Shown here: positions 6,245-6,329 of the stretch, in pieces
Numbering within the stretch: position 1 is the first letter of the stretch
Layout of the letters: each line of letters begins with the position of its first letter
Assembly (NCBI GenBank): GCA_046726955.1
Contig: JBKPBQ010000617.1
Coordinates: forward strand, 1-6,329
Length of the DNA: 6,329 bases
Origin: CAVPGH01 sp046726955
GTDB lineage: Bacteria > Acidobacteriota > Vicinamibacteria > Fen-336
Direction of reading: 5' to 3'
Notes under the pieces: generated by a model
Database searches by the model: none
What the model was told of the DNA's origin: nothing
The model's input: the letters and a program-made list of their open reading frames with translations, nothing else
Program-made: the position numbers and the translations under genes

Positions 6245-6329
6245 CTGGACAGACGCGGCTTTCTCGGAGCGGTGGGGGCGCTCGGCGCGACCACCGCGCT
6301 CGCCCAGGACGCGAAGTCCCGCGAGTCGA
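6245..6329 (+). CDS. N-terminus of a Tat-exported protein (3' partial, probable CTG start)
   Basis: Only 28 codons are visible and the gene runs off the window. They encode a textbook Tat signal: DRRGFLGA with twin arginines at residues 3-4, an uncharged region AVGALGATTALA, and likely cleavage after ALA (18-20) before QDA. The aminotransferase stop codon (6239-6241) is in the same frame, leaving only TCC and CTG before the Asp-Arg-Arg. CTG at 6245 is therefore the only plausible start that keeps the twin arginines; the GTG at 6272 would remove them. The gap to the previous gene is three bases, so this gene is almost surely in the same operon. The mature protein is not visible, so its function cannot be stated; a further exported amino-acid enzyme would fit the neighbourhood. 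Confidence 0.7.
   Translation, partial: MDRRGFLGAVGALGATTALAQDAKSRES

Overview
This is a very GC-rich window in which every supported gene lies on the + strand. It encodes enzymes of amino-acid and gamma-glutamyl metabolism, and most carry export signals. No rRNA, tRNA, CRISPR array or mobile element is visible. The style fits a high-GC environmental bacterium with many Tat- and Sec-exported amidohydrolases and aminotransferases. Acidobacteriota is my best guess, but this is inference from gene content and protein style; no phylogenetic marker is present.

Layout: (1) 2-1054, the 3' part of a D-amino-acid-oxidase-like FAD enzyme whose 5' end lies outside the window. (2) 1077-2051, a Sec-secreted arginase/agmatinase-fold protein with altered active-site residues. 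(3) 2048-3745, a complete exported gamma-glutamyltranspeptidase that overlaps gene 2 by four bases. (4) 3746-3854, a 109-base gap, the only substantial non-coding stretch and the likely break between two transcription units. (5) 3855-5036 and 5087-6241, two tandem HisC-like PLP aminotransferases, paralogous to each other, both starting with a twin-arginine motif. (6) 6245 to the window end, the first 28 codons of another Tat-exported protein, apparently started from CTG.

How they may work together: GGT would release glutamate and other amino acids from glutathione or gamma-glutamyl compounds outside the cytoplasm. The FAD oxidase-like protein and the aminotransferases would act on amino acids, and the arginase-fold protein on a C-N bond of unknown identity. 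The two aminotransferases, which need a bound cofactor, begin with Tat motifs, whereas GGT and the arginase-like protein have Sec-type signals. That split is what one expects if cofactor-loaded enzymes are folded before export. The most notable points are that the FAD enzyme is circularly permuted relative to classical D-amino-acid oxidase, that the arginase-like protein has lost several canonical catalytic residues, and that the first aminotransferase has a damaged-looking Tat signal while its paralogue's is intact.
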